A stretch of DNA of 64,000 nt, taken from assembly GCA_903839865.1 (NCBI GenBank), contig CAIMEE010000420.1, forward strand, positions 1-64,000, written 5' to 3'. Below are positions 8,730-18,301 of the stretch, one piece after another. The position numbers and the translations under genes were made by a program. The notes under the pieces are model-generated. The model saw only the letters and a program-made list of their open reading frames with translations, was not told where the DNA came from and made no database searches. Source of the DNA: Enhydrobacter aerosaccus. Its GTDB lineage: Bacteria > Pseudomonadota > Alphaproteobacteria > Reyranellales > Reyranellaceae. Each line of letters starts with the position of its first letter. Within the stretch, counting starts at the first letter, position 1.

Positions 8730-9911
8730 TTACTTGTTAAGTTCCTTCATCGCGCTGTCGAGCCCGCCCAACGTCAGCGGGAACATGCGGTTGGAGCTCA
8801 GCTGCTGCAGCAGCTGGATCGACGGCGTGTAGCTCCAGTGCCGTTCCGGTACCGGGTTCAGCCACACCATGCTGCGATAGGTGTCCGAGACTCGCTGGAT
8901 CCAGGTCTGGCCCGACTCCTCGTTCCAGTGCTCCACCGAGCCGCCCGGATAGGCGATCTCGTACGGGCTCATCGAGGCGTCGCCCACGAACAGGATCTTG
9001 TAGTCGGGCGGATAGGTATGGAGCATCTGCGCCGTCGAGAAGGTGTCGACGTGGCGGCGGCGGTTGTCCTTCCACAGCTTCTCGTAGAGGCAGTTGTGGA
9101 AATAGAAGAACTCGAGGTGCTTGAACTCCGAGCGCGCCGCCGAGAACAGCTCCTCGCAGACGCGGATGTGCGCATCCATCGAGCCGCCGATGTCGAACAG
9201 GATCAGGAGCTTCACCTTGTTGCGCCGCTCCGGCACCATCTTGATGTCGAGGTAGCCCGCGTTGCGCGCCGTCGAGCGGATCGTGTCGGGCATGTCGAGC
9301 TCGACCTCGGCGCCCTCGCGCGCGAACTTGCGCAGCCGCCGCAGCGCGATCTTGATGTTGCGCGTGCCGATCTCGACGGTGTCGTCGAGGTTCTTGTACT
9401 CGCGCTTGTCCCACACCTTCACGGCGCGACCTTCGCGGCCCTTGTCCTGGCCGATGCGCACGCCCTCGGGATTGAAGCCGAACGCGCCGAACGGCGAGGT
9501 GCCGGCGGTGCCAATCCACTTGCTGCCGCCCTGGTGGCGCTTCTGCTGTTCCTCGAGACGCTTCTTCAGCGTCTCCATCAGCTTCTCCCAGCCGCCCATC
9601 GACTCGATCTGCTTCTTCTCCTCTTCGGTCAGAAGCTTCTCGGCCAGCTTGCGCAGCCACTCCTCCGGGATTTCGGCCTGCGTGCCCTCACCCACCGGAT
9701 TCTCGAGGCCCTTGAAGACGTTGCCGAACACCTTGTCGAACTTGTCGAGGTTGCGCTCGTCCTTCACCAGGATGGCGCGCGCCAGGTAATAGAAGTCGTC
9801 GACGCTGAAGTCGGACACGCCTTTGTCCATGCCTTCCATCAGCGCCAGGTACTCCTTGATGGAGACCGGCACCTTGGCCTGACGCAGCTCGAGGAAGAAG
9901 TTCACGAACAT
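8730..9911 (-). CDS. VWA domain-containing protein (CoxE-like)
   Basis: LILFDIGGSMDAHIRVCEELFSAAR; adjacent to MoxR-type AAA ATPase. Confidence 0.88.
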   Translation of the reverse strand: MFVNFFLELRQAKVPVSIKEYLALMEGMDKGVSDFSVDDFYYLARAILVKDERNLDKFDKVFGNVFKGLENPVGEGTQAEIPEEWLRKLAEKLLTEEEKKQIESMGGWEKLMETLKKRLEEQQKRHQGGSKWIGTAGTSPFGAFGFNPEGVRIGQDKGREGRAVKVWDKREYKNLDDTVEIGTRNIKIALRRLRKFAREGAEVELDMPDTIRSTARNAGYLDIKMVPERRNKVKLLILFDIGGSMDAHIRVCEELFSAARSEFKHLEFFYFHNCLYEKLWKDNRRRHVDTFSTAQMLHTYPPDYKILFVGDASMSPYEIAYPGGSVEHWNEESGQTWIQRVSDTYRSMVWLNPVPERHWSYTPSIQLLQQLSSNRMFPLTLGGLDSAMKELNK

Positions 9912-9923
9912 CGCGCCGCTCCC

Positions 9924-10775
9924 TTAGGTGGTGCGCTGCTCCCGCCGCGCCATGAAGGCCAGGCGCTCGAACAGATGGACATCCTGCTCGTTCTTGAGCA
10001 GCGCGCCGTGCAGCGGCGGGATCAGCTGCTTGCTGTCCTTCGAGCGCAGCGACTCCGGCGACATGTCCTCGACCATCAGGAGTTTCAGCCAGTCGAGCAG
10101 TTCCGACGTCGACGGCTTCTTCTTGAGGCCCGGCACTTCCCGGATGTCGTAAAAAACGTTCAGCGCCTCGCGCAACAGGTTCTTCTGCAGGTCGGGGAAG
10201 TGGACGTCGACGATTTCGGTCATCGTCTCGCGGTCGGGGAAGCGGATGTAGTGGAAGAAGCAGCGGCGCAGGAAGGCGTCCGGCAGTTCCTTCTCGTTGT
10301 TCGAGGTGATCATCACGATCGGACGCTGCTCGGCCTTGATCGTCTGCTGCGTCTCGTAGACGTAGAACTGCATGCGATCGAGCTCGAGCAGGAGATCGTT
10401 CGGGAATTCGATATCGGCCTTGTCGATTTCGTCGATCAGCAGGATCGGGCGGTTGGGGGCGGTGAAGGCCTCCCACATCTTGCCGCGCTTGATGTAGTTG
10501 CCGATGTCCTTCACGCGCTCGTCGCCAAGCTGGCTGTCGCGCAGGCGCGAGACGGCGTCGTATTCATAGAGACCCTGCTGGGCCTTGGTGGTCGACTTGA
10601 TGTGCCACTCGATGATCGGCGCGTTCAGCGCCTTGGCAACCTCATGTGCCAGCACGGTCTTGCCGGTACCCGGCTCGCCCTTGATGAGCAGCGGCCGCTC
10701 GAGAGCGATCGCCGCGTTCACGGCGACGCGCAGGTCGTCGCTGGCGACATAGGAATCGGTACCGGTAAATTTCAT
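9924..10775 (-). CDS. MoxR-family AAA ATPase (CoxD-like)
   Basis: LLIKGEPGTGKTVLAHEVA Walker A, ILLIDEIDKADIEFPNDLLLELD Walker B, VMITSNNEKELPDAFLRRCFFHYI. Confidence 0.93.
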   Translation of the reverse strand: MKFTGTDSYVASDDLRVAVNAAIALERPLLIKGEPGTGKTVLAHEVAKALNAPIIEWHIKSTTKAQQGLYEYDAVSRLRDSQLGDERVKDIGNYIKRGKMWEAFTAPNRPILLIDEIDKADIEFPNDLLLELDRMQFYVYETQQTIKAEQRPIVMITSNNEKELPDAFLRRCFFHYIRFPDRETMTEIVDVHFPDLQKNLLREALNVFYDIREVPGLKKKPSTSELLDWLKLLMVEDMSPESLRSKDSKQLIPPLHGALLKNEQDVHLFERLAFMARREQRTT

Positions 10776-10817
10776 GATGCAAAATCCAAGTTCACAGGGT
10801 GGCGTTCACCCTAGAGG

Positions 10818-11543
10818 TCACCCGCCTGCCCTGACAATGAAATAGACAATCGCGGCCGACGCAATCAGCAGCGAAATCGCTAGGCGTCCGGAGGCAAATG
10901 CCAACCGCGGTGCGGGTTTGCCAGGCGGCACGACATCCTCGACCGGCTTCCGGCCGGTGAGCATCGCGCCCACAAGATTGTGCCGCTTCCAAACGAGGTA
11001 GGTGAGCACCGCCACCACGTGCAACGCGGCCAGGACGAGCAACACATTTATCCAGTAGTGGTGGAAGATCGTGGCCTTCTCGATCACCGCTTCGCTGGCC
11101 TTGCTGGCCAGCGGGCCGCTGATCATGCCGGTGTCCGTGTCGGCCGAGAACAGCCCCGTGCCCGCCTGCGCCAGCACCGCCAGGATCAGGACCACGACCA
11201 TGGCGCCGCCCATGGCGTTGTGACCGGCGTCGTAGGGGCCGTGTTTGCCGAGCAGCTCGCGCAGATGGGCGAGGGCGGCCATGGGCCCCTTCACGAAGTT
11301 CGAGAAGCGCGCGGTGGTGCTGCCGACGAAGCCCCAGGCGATGCGGAAGATCAGCAGGGTGAGGATCGCGTACCCCGACCAGAAGTGGAACTTCATCCAG
11401 TCGCCGGCCCAGTGGCCGGTGAAATAGGACACGACCATCAAAAGCACGAGGGTCCAGTGGAACAGCCGGACCGGAAGGTCCCAGACCCTGATTTTAGTGC
11501 CGCTTTTGCCCGCCATGACGCCCCCGATTTCACGCACTATCAC
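10818..11543 (-). CDS. Cytochrome b/b6 domain-containing protein (cytochrome b561-like)
   Basis: IRVWDLPVRLFHWTLVLLMVVSYFTGHW, HFWSGYAILTLLIFRIAWGFVGS, HHYWINVLLVLAALHVVAVL. Confidence 0.9.
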   Translation of the reverse strand: MIVREIGGVMAGKSGTKIRVWDLPVRLFHWTLVLLMVVSYFTGHWAGDWMKFHFWSGYAILTLLIFRIAWGFVGSTTARFSNFVKGPMAALAHLRELLGKHGPYDAGHNAMGGAMVVVLILAVLAQAGTGLFSADTDTGMISGPLASKASEAVIEKATIFHHYWINVLLVLAALHVVAVLTYLVWKRHNLVGAMLTGRKPVEDVVPPGKPAPRLAFASGRLAISLLIASAAIVYFIVRAGG

Positions 11544-11649
11544 TCACTACTACACGCAGTCGTGACAGGAAATTCCCTGCGTCACTGTTCGTTTTGGCGC
11601 GAACCTCTGCAACAAATAGGCCCGAGGCAAATAAACAGGGGATGCTTTT

Positions 11650-12108
11650 ATGCTGAAGAAGACTGTTGTGATGGCTGTGGTCGGCGCGATTGCTGCCGGT
11701 GCGCTGGTGAGCGGTGCGACGATCGCGTTCGCGCAGGCCGACGTGATCAAGGCGCGCCAGGATAACCGCAAGGCGACGGGCCCCGAGATGCGGGCCATCA
11801 AGGCGATCGTCGATGCCAAGGGCGACGTCAAGGATATCGGAAAGCACGCCGCCAAGCTCAAGGAGCTCGAGATCGCGTTCGGCAAGATGTTCCCGGCCGG
11901 CTCCGACAAGGGCGAGACCAAGGCCCTGCCGACGGTGTGGAGCGACAAGGCCGGCTTCGATAAGGCCGGGATGAACGCCCAGGCCGCCTACGACAAGCTG
12001 GCGATGGCCGCGGGTTCGGGCGACATGGCAGCGACTGCCGCGGCGTTCGGCGATGTCGGCAAGGCCTGCGGTGCCTGCCACACCACCTATCGCGCCAAGG
12101 CGAACTAA
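11650..12108 (+). CDS. Cytochrome c (c'/c-556 type)
   Basis: Signal peptide; C-terminal CGACHTTYRAK haem motif; divergent from cytochrome b gene. Confidence 0.93.
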   Translation: MLKKTVVMAVVGAIAAGALVSGATIAFAQADVIKARQDNRKATGPEMRAIKAIVDAKGDVKDIGKHAAKLKELEIAFGKMFPAGSDKGETKALPTVWSDKAGFDKAGMNAQAAYDKLAMAAGSGDMAATAAAFGDVGKACGACHTTYRAKAN

Positions 12109-12141
12109 TCTCCTAAATCCGGCCGTTTCGGCGGCTACGAG

Positions 12142-12173
12142 AAAGGCGACGGCTCAACCCGTCGCCTTTTTCT
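12142..12173 (+). terminator. Rho-independent terminator downstream of cytochrome c
   Basis: AAAGGCGACGGGTTGAGCC-type stem: aaaggcgacgg-ctcaa-cccgtcgcctttttc. Confidence 0.75.
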
Positions 12174-12194
12174 TTGCCTGCGATCCCAAAGGAA

Positions 12195-12292
12195 AGGCCG
12201 GTCGTCTGGGGAACGACCGGCCTCCTCTGATGCCCGTGACTGGGGGTGGGAAGGTAACGAAGAAGCCTTGGGTTCTTGGGGAAGGAGGCTTC
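12195..12292. repeat. Multi-hairpin element, copy 1
   Basis: Perfect 10-bp stem AGGCCGGTCG/CGACCGGCCT with loop TCTGGGGAA, then GAAGCCT/AGGCTTC hairpin with G-rich loop; same architecture at 13235..13348. Confidence 0.75.
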
Positions 12293-12312
12293 GTCGTGGT
12301 GGCCTAAACGAG

Positions 12313-12963
12313 TTAGGCCACCGCCACGGGCTGTGCGGGAACTGTAAGCGCCTGAAGCACGATGGCTTCGGCGGTGAAGCGCCAGGTGCGCGACGCATGG
12401 ATCGGCGAGAGGCGAAGCTGCTCGCGCATGTTCATCCAGCTGTCGAGACCAAAGGCGAGATCAAGAGAGTCGAGAACGAGATCGCGCGAACTGGGATCGA
12501 GATTGCCGAGTTCGGTCGAGAACCACGCCGCAATACGCTCGCGCAAGACCTTGCGCAACTGCGCGACACCCAAGCCGACCGCCGGCGCCACGCTGCGCAC
12601 GCGCTCGGCGAAGTGCCACACCGGCAGCCACTGCTCGAACAGCTCGGAGCGATCCGACACGAGCAGATCGATGCGGTTGCTGAGCGATGCCGCGGTGTCG
12701 ATCGACTGGCTGCCGTCGAACGCGCGGGAGACCGCGAGATCGAAGGCGGCGGCGTAAAGATCGGCAAGATTGGTGAAGTGCTGGAAGAGCGCCCGGCTCG
12801 AAACGCCGGCGATGGTGGCGATCGCGGCAGACGTCGGTTCGACGTCGCCCGCCTGGATCAGATCCAGAGTCGCCTGGATCAAGCCCTGCCGTGTCCGCAG
12901 GCCGCGCACGATGCGACCGTCCTGAGACCGCGATACATCAAGCGGGAATCCGATAATTTTCAT
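12313..12963 (-). CDS. TetR/AcrR family transcriptional regulator
   Basis: TRQGLIQATLDLIQAGDVEPTSAAIATIAGVSSRALFQHFTNLADLYAAAF HTH. Confidence 0.9.
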   Translation of the reverse strand: MKIIGFPLDVSRSQDGRIVRGLRTRQGLIQATLDLIQAGDVEPTSAAIATIAGVSSRALFQHFTNLADLYAAAFDLAVSRAFDGSQSIDTAASLSNRIDLLVSDRSELFEQWLPVWHFAERVRSVAPAVGLGVAQLRKVLRERIAAWFSTELGNLDPSSRDLVLDSLDLAFGLDSWMNMREQLRLSPIHASRTWRFTAEAIVLQALTVPAQPVAVA

Positions 12964-12990
12964 ATTAAAACCAATGGAATAAGAATGTAT

Positions 12991-13008
12991 TTAATGTCGC
13001 CACATTAA
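12991..13008. promoter_or_regulatory. Palindromic operator upstream of tetR gene
   Basis: TTAATGT-CGCC-ACATTAA perfect 7-bp inverted repeat, 28 nt upstream of the tetR start codon. Confidence 0.65.
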
Positions 13009-13234
13009 CATGGCCGCTTTCCTCTGTAACTTGCAAAAATGCATATCTCGGCAAAAATGATGGCTGATTTTGCTGCACTTTTTTTTCCAGATAGGCGTTT
13101 ATCGAGTATCTGAAGCTGCAGTCAACCAGCAATAATAGAGGCTGTCGATTCCAAAACCGCGGTTTTCCTCCGCTTTCCCGAGCGACAGTGTCGCAACGTG
13201 TCCCACGCAGGAATCAGGAGCCCAGACGTACGAA

Positions 13235-13348
13235 AGGCCGGTCGCTTGGGGAACGACCGGCCTTCCTTAGGTACCCGCCTGGGTGTGGGATTATCGAAGC
13301 CTTGGGGTGTGTGGGAAGGGGGCTTCGATGAACGGCTTGGGGAGCCGT
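13235..13348. repeat. Multi-hairpin element, copy 2
   Basis: AGGCCGGTCG/CGACCGGCCT with loop CTTGGGGAA; TCGAAGCC/GGCTTCGA; ACGGCT/AGCCGT with loop TGGGG. Confidence 0.75.
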
Positions 13349-13810
13349 CGGCGGGTATTGGGAAACTTGGGTGGTGTGGCGCGCTCTCCATTGGGGCGCC
13401 GCCGGATCTCGATGATAAAAGCCTTTCGAATATGAATTAAATCGCTGAAGTCGTTCTCTAATGATCAGAACTTACCCTAGCTGAGCCGGAAGTGTTAGTT
13501 GCAAAAATGCATATCTGAGTTGGCGCAATGCTCGTGATTCCTAAGATTTAGTGGGGCTTGTTGACATCAGATAGTCAAAAAAGGGCATTCACGACTCGCG
13601 CAAAATAGCTCTTTTTTCTTATTTTTTCTTTTTTTAACAATAACTTAGATTGTATTCATAAGATATGAGTGTCGCTTATGCAATGCAAATTGATTTAAGA
13701 TCGTCCTGGAAGCGACAAAGCGTAGGTACCGACGGCTTCAAGCGACGGGACAGCGGATTTTACGGCCTTCTTGCGACGAAGGCGGGACGTCGTGTTTCAG
13801 GCCCAATTCC

Positions 13811-14359
13811 ATGCTAGACGGTCGCGCGTTTGGTCCCTGGCGACCTCTTTTCGGGAGTCCGTTCGTGCATTTTCTCCGCTCCGTCCGCGCCACGCTCGTT
13901 GCCTCTCCCGCCCTTCTCGTCCTGGCCATCGCCACTCAGGCCTTCGCGGGCATCGAAGGTGGCGTGAAGGCCGTCCAGGCCAACGACATGCCGCTCGCCG
14001 AGAAGGAGTTGACGCCGCTGGCGAAGGAACGCGACCCGCGCGCGCAATTCCTTCTTGGCCTCTATGTATACGGCAATCCGAATTCGAAGCTGTTCGATCT
14101 CACCAAGGCCGCGCCCCTGCTGCTCGATTGTTCCGAACGCGGATATCCGCCGGCCATGATTCCGCTCGCCGGCGCCTATGCCGACGGCAAGGGCGTGCCG
14201 AAGAGCATGTACGACTCGTACAAGTGGCTGCTGATCGCCGACCGCTGGAACGCCCCCAACGTCGCGCCGCTGCTCGAGCAGGTGGGCAAGGAGCTGAAGC
14301 CCGAGGAAATCGAAAAGGCCAAGGCCGAAGCGTTGGCCTTCACCTTCAAGACGAAATGA
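13811..14359 (+). CDS. Sel1-repeat (TPR-like) secreted protein; start may be further downstream
   Basis: Signal peptide-like LLVLAIATQAFA; KAVQANDMPLAEKELTPLAKERDPRAQFLLGLY...AYADGKGVPKS. Confidence 0.8.
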   Translation: MLDGRAFGPWRPLFGSPFVHFLRSVRATLVASPALLVLAIATQAFAGIEGGVKAVQANDMPLAEKELTPLAKERDPRAQFLLGLYVYGNPNSKLFDLTKAAPLLLDCSERGYPPAMIPLAGAYADGKGVPKSMYDSYKWLLIADRWNAPNVAPLLEQVGKELKPEEIEKAKAEALAFTFKTK

Positions 14360-15597
14360 TCGGCACGCGCGCCGCGCGAGCTGCGGCGCGGTCGTTCGGG
14401 GTGCTGCTGCTTGCGGGAGCGCTCGCCGCCGGTGCAAGCGCGCAGACACAATCGGACGACCGTCGCTACTCGCCGCCGTTGCGCGAGGCGATCGCGGCCT
14501 ACCGCGCAGGCGATCTCGACACGGCCGAGAAAGCCCTGCGGACCTACGCCGCCGGCGATCCGGACGCCGAGGCCTGGCTGGGCGCAGTGCTGATCGACAG
14601 GGGCAAGAATCGCGAGGCGATGAAGGCGCTCCAGCATGCCGCCGATGGCGGATCGAGCGAGGCCAATCATCGGCTGGGACTGGTCTTCGCCGAGGGCCAG
14701 GCAGGCATGCCACGCAATAACGAGCGTGGCGCCGAATATTTCGAGAAGGCCGCCACTGCCGGCCACCGCCGCGCCCAGATCAATCTCGGCATCCTTTATC
14801 TGCGTGGCCAGGGCGTGAAGCGCGACCTGGTGCAGGCGCGGGCGTGGCTCGAGAAGGCCGCCGCCACAGACGATCCGAGTGCGCTCTACACGCTCGGCCG
14901 CGCCATGGAAGAGCGCGATGAGACGATCGCGGCCGACTCGATCCGCGCCGCCGATCTCTACCGCCGCGCCGCCGAGAAGGGGCATGCGCTCGCGGCACTG
15001 CGCTATGGTCTCGCCATGGTCGATGGCATTGGCGTCAAGCGCGACCCCAACGGCGCCCAGACCTGGTTGCTGCAGGCCAACGACAGCGGCGTACCGGAAG
15101 CCGCCCTGGCGCTGGGCGACCTCTCGGCGCGCACACCCGCGTCGCGCGACAAGGAAGCCAACACCCGGATCGTCGAACGCGCGGTGAGCTGGTACGAAGT
15201 CGCGGCCAAGGCCGGCGTCCCCTCGGCACAGTTCAAGCTCGCCAATGCCTACTTCGCCGGTGCCGGCATCGCGCGAGACCCTGTGCAGGCGCTCGCCTGG
15301 TACGGCCGCGCGGCGCAACAGGGCCTGCCCGAGGCCGAGAACGCGTTCGGCGTGATGCTGATGGGCGGCGTCGCCGGCGCACCGGATGCGATGGAGGGGT
15401 ACAAGTGGCTTCTGCTGGCCGAAGCCGGCGGCTATCCCGACGCGCGGGTGGTGCGCGAGAAGGCGAAAGGGCAGATCTCGCCCAAGGACGTCGCCCAGGC
15501 CGAGAAGCTGGCCAAGGCCTTCAAGCCCACGCTCGAGCGCCCGATCGACGATTCGATCCAGCGGATCATGCCACCTCGCCCACCTGCCAAGCCGTGA
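14356..15597 (+). CDS. Sel1-repeat-containing (SLR/TPR) protein
   Basis: Start overlaps previous stop (ATGA); repeated units such as RAQINLGILYLRGQGVKRDLVQARAWLEKAA and HALAALRYGLAMVDGIGVKRDP. Confidence 0.9.
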   Translation: MIGTRAARAAARSFGVLLLAGALAAGASAQTQSDDRRYSPPLREAIAAYRAGDLDTAEKALRTYAAGDPDAEAWLGAVLIDRGKNREAMKALQHAADGGSSEANHRLGLVFAEGQAGMPRNNERGAEYFEKAATAGHRRAQINLGILYLRGQGVKRDLVQARAWLEKAAATDDPSALYTLGRAMEERDETIAADSIRAADLYRRAAEKGHALAALRYGLAMVDGIGVKRDPNGAQTWLLQANDSGVPEAALALGDLSARTPASRDKEANTRIVERAVSWYEVAAKAGVPSAQFKLANAYFAGAGIARDPVQALAWYGRAAQQGLPEAENAFGVMLMGGVAGAPDAMEGYKWLLLAEAGGYPDARVVREKAKGQISPKDVAQAEKLAKAFKPTLERPIDDSIQRIMPPRPPAKP

Positions 15598-16070
15598 CGG
15601 AAGGCGCCTCGTCCGCGCCTCTCCCCCGCCAGGCGCGTCCCGACATCACCCTTGCCGTCTGCCGCGGCGCCTGCCGCCTGATGCGCCAGGCAGGCCACTC
15701 CGTGCTGCTGGAAATGCCCCTGCCCGACGGCCGACGCGCCGACATCTTCGCCGTGGCCCGCGACGGCTCCCTCACCATCGTGGAAACCAAATCCTCGATC
15801 GAGGACTGGCGGGTCGACGACAAATGGCCGGACTATCTCAACTGGTGCGACCTGCTCTATGTCGCCGTGCCGGTCGACTTTCCGCAGCACCTGATCCCTG
15901 AAGAGATCGGCCTAATCGTGGCCGACGCCTACGGCGGCGAGATCCTGCGCCACCCCCCGCGCCGCCCGATCGTCGCGGCCCGCCGCAAGTCGCTGCTGAT
16001 CGATTGCGCGCGGCTGGCATCGGAGCGTCTGGCGCGGCTCGAAGATCCCGACTTCGTCGAGCGCCTTTAG
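15594..16070 (+). CDS. MmcB family DNA repair protein
   Basis: GTG start; ADIFAVARDGSLTIVETKSSIEDWRVDDKWPDYLNWCDLLYVAVP. Confidence 0.88.
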   Translation: MTEGASSAPLPRQARPDITLAVCRGACRLMRQAGHSVLLEMPLPDGRRADIFAVARDGSLTIVETKSSIEDWRVDDKWPDYLNWCDLLYVAVPVDFPQHLIPEEIGLIVADAYGGEILRHPPRRPIVAARRKSLLIDCARLASERLARLEDPDFVERL

Positions 16071-18214
16071 GTCGAAGGACGTTCGTCCGCACGCGTCGCC
16101 TCGGCCATGCGGATGCGGGCGTAGGCCATGATCTCGGTCGGCGGGCCGACCCGCTCGATGCGCCCGTCCATGACCACTGCGACGCGATCGGCGATCGCCA
16201 GCGGCGCCAGGCGATGGGTAATCATGATCACCGTGCGGCCGCGGGTGTTGTTCTTGAGCTGGCGCAGCAGCTGCTCCTCGGTCGCGGGGTCGAGCGCGCT
16301 GGTCGCTTCGTCGAGGATCAGGATACGCGGGTTGCGGATCAGTGCGCGTGCGATCGACAGAAGCTGGCGCTGCCCGGTCGAGAGGCCACGGCCGCGCTCG
16401 CCGACGATCGTGTTGTACCCGTGCGGCAGGCGCTGGATGAACCCGTGGGCGCCAACGAACTTCGCCACCGTGACGACGCGGCTGGGATCCTTGTCGACCA
16501 CACCCATGGCGATGTTGTCGAGCACCGAGCCGGTGAAGAGCTGGACATCCTGCGGCACGCTGCCGATCTGGGCGCGCAGTTGTGCCGGCGGCATGTGCGC
16601 CACGTCGTTGCCGTCGACCAGCACGCGGCCAAGGGATGGCTGGAACAGGCCCTGGATCAGGTTGGCGATGGTCGTCTTGCCCGAGCCCGAGGGCCCCACG
16701 ATACCCAGGATCTCGCCGGCGGCGATCTCGAGGTCGGCGGCATGCAGGATCGCGGGCGCCCCGTCTTCGGGGCGATAGGTCACGCGCTCCAGGCTGATGG
16801 CGCCCGTGATCGGCGGCAAGGGCGCCAGCGCCCCGGGCTGGCTCTCGACCGGTTCGTGCATCAGCTCATCGATGCGCTGGAAGGCTGCGCGCACGGCCTG
16901 GAGCTGATGCCAGGCGGCCACCAGCTGTCGCATCGGCATGAGCGCCCGCATCGCCAGCATGTTGGCCGCAATCAGCCCGCCGACGGAGAGGTAGCCCGCC
17001 TCGATCTGGTGGACGCCGGCCACGATCAGCACCAGCGACGCCACGAGCTGCAGGATGCCCGAGGCGCTGGCGGCGATGTTGGCCAGGTGATTGACCCGGA
17101 AGTTGGTGGCGGCGGCCTGCTCGACCCGGGCTTGCCAGCGCCGTTCGACCTCCGCTTCGAGCCCCAGCGCCTTGATGGTCTGGGCGTTGGCCACCGTCTC
17201 GGTCAGGGTCGAGGCCTTGGCAGCGAGTGCCTGGAAATTGTCGTCGGTGAGTTGCCGCTGCGCGCGATGCGTGGCGAGAGAGACACCGATCAGCACCGGA
17301 ATGGCGAGCGCGGTGATCAGGCCCAGCATGGCGCTGACGGCGCACGCGGCCGCGAGGAACAGGACCACGAACGCAAGATCGATCGCGAGCGCCGGCATCT
17401 GGCCGGTGAAGAAGGCGCGCAGCACGTCGAGCTGGCGCAGGCGTTCGGCGATGACACCCGACGGTGTGCGCTCGAAGTGCCGATAAGGAAGCTGCATCAG
17501 GTGATGCACGACTTCGCCGCTCATTACGATGTCGAGCCGCGCCCCGGTGCGGGCGGACAGCCAGCCGCGCGCGACGCGCAACGCAAAGTCGAGCGCGTAC
17601 GCCGCCAGCACCGCGGCACTGAGCGCTGCCATCATCGTGGTGACCGTGTCGGCGCTGCCGCGTCCGATCACCCGGTTCAGGACCAGCATCATGAAGAGCG
17701 GCGTGACGAGCCCCAGCAGGTTGATAAGGAACGACGCGCCGGCCAGCTTCAGGATCACCGGCCGCACCTTGGCGGCGAGCGGCGCGTACCAGTCGACGCG
17801 CTGGCCCGGCACGACCGGCGGACGCAGCACCAGTGCGCGAGCGCCAAGCGCCTTCACATTCTGGACCGTCGTCTGCCAAACGCGGCCTTCGATCACGTCG
17901 AGCATGGTCCACTGCTCGCCGCGGCCGGACACCACGACATGGGCCATGCCGGAGGGGGCGACGACGGCAAAGGGGGTGGGCAATTCGTCGAGCGGTGCTG
18001 CGCCCAGGTCGAGCGCGCTCGCCTCGAGCCCCAGCTGGGCGCCCACTCTCAGGAAGCCCGCTTCGTCGAGGCCGCTCTCGGGAAGCGCCGCGAGACGGCG
18101 CACATCGGCCTCGCTCACCGGCCGACCGATCTGCTGGGCGACATAGAGCAGCGCCCGCATCAACGAGTCGATGGGGCGGGTCTCTGCGACGCCGGTATTT
18201 TCGAGGGGAGCCAT
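16067..18214 (-). CDS. Type I secretion system-type ABC permease/ATPase with N-terminal C39-like domain
   Basis: GIVGPSGSGKTTIANLIQG, LSTGQRQLLSIARALIRNPRILILDEATSALD; transmembrane domain; C39-like N-terminus without catalytic Cys. Confidence 0.92.
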   Translation of the reverse strand: MAPLENTGVAETRPIDSLMRALLYVAQQIGRPVSEADVRRLAALPESGLDEAGFLRVGAQLGLEASALDLGAAPLDELPTPFAVVAPSGMAHVVVSGRGEQWTMLDVIEGRVWQTTVQNVKALGARALVLRPPVVPGQRVDWYAPLAAKVRPVILKLAGASFLINLLGLVTPLFMMLVLNRVIGRGSADTVTTMMAALSAAVLAAYALDFALRVARGWLSARTGARLDIVMSGEVVHHLMQLPYRHFERTPSGVIAERLRQLDVLRAFFTGQMPALAIDLAFVVLFLAAACAVSAMLGLITALAIPVLIGVSLATHRAQRQLTDDNFQALAAKASTLTETVANAQTIKALGLEAEVERRWQARVEQAAATNFRVNHLANIAASASGILQLVASLVLIVAGVHQIEAGYLSVGGLIAANMLAMRALMPMRQLVAAWHQLQAVRAAFQRIDELMHEPVESQPGALAPLPPITGAISLERVTYRPEDGAPAILHAADLEIAAGEILGIVGPSGSGKTTIANLIQGLFQPSLGRVLVDGNDVAHMPPAQLRAQIGSVPQDVQLFTGSVLDNIAMGVVDKDPSRVVTVAKFVGAHGFIQRLPHGYNTIVGERGRGLSTGQRQLLSIARALIRNPRILILDEATSALDPATEEQLLRQLKNNTRGRTVIMITHRLAPLAIADRVAVVMDGRIERVGPPTEIMAYARIRMAEATRADERPST

Positions 18215-18301
18215 CCGCTACCTGCTCCAGCGGCGCGGGTGCCGCTGGAGAATCGTAGTGGAAATCGCCGTCAAATCAATCGATTGCGGCGAGACGTCCG
18301 C

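Noticed and set aside
13590-13660. T-rich tract as a terminator or phage att site
   Set aside because: Poly-T run but no clear GC stem before it and no integrase nearby; left as AT-rich spacer.
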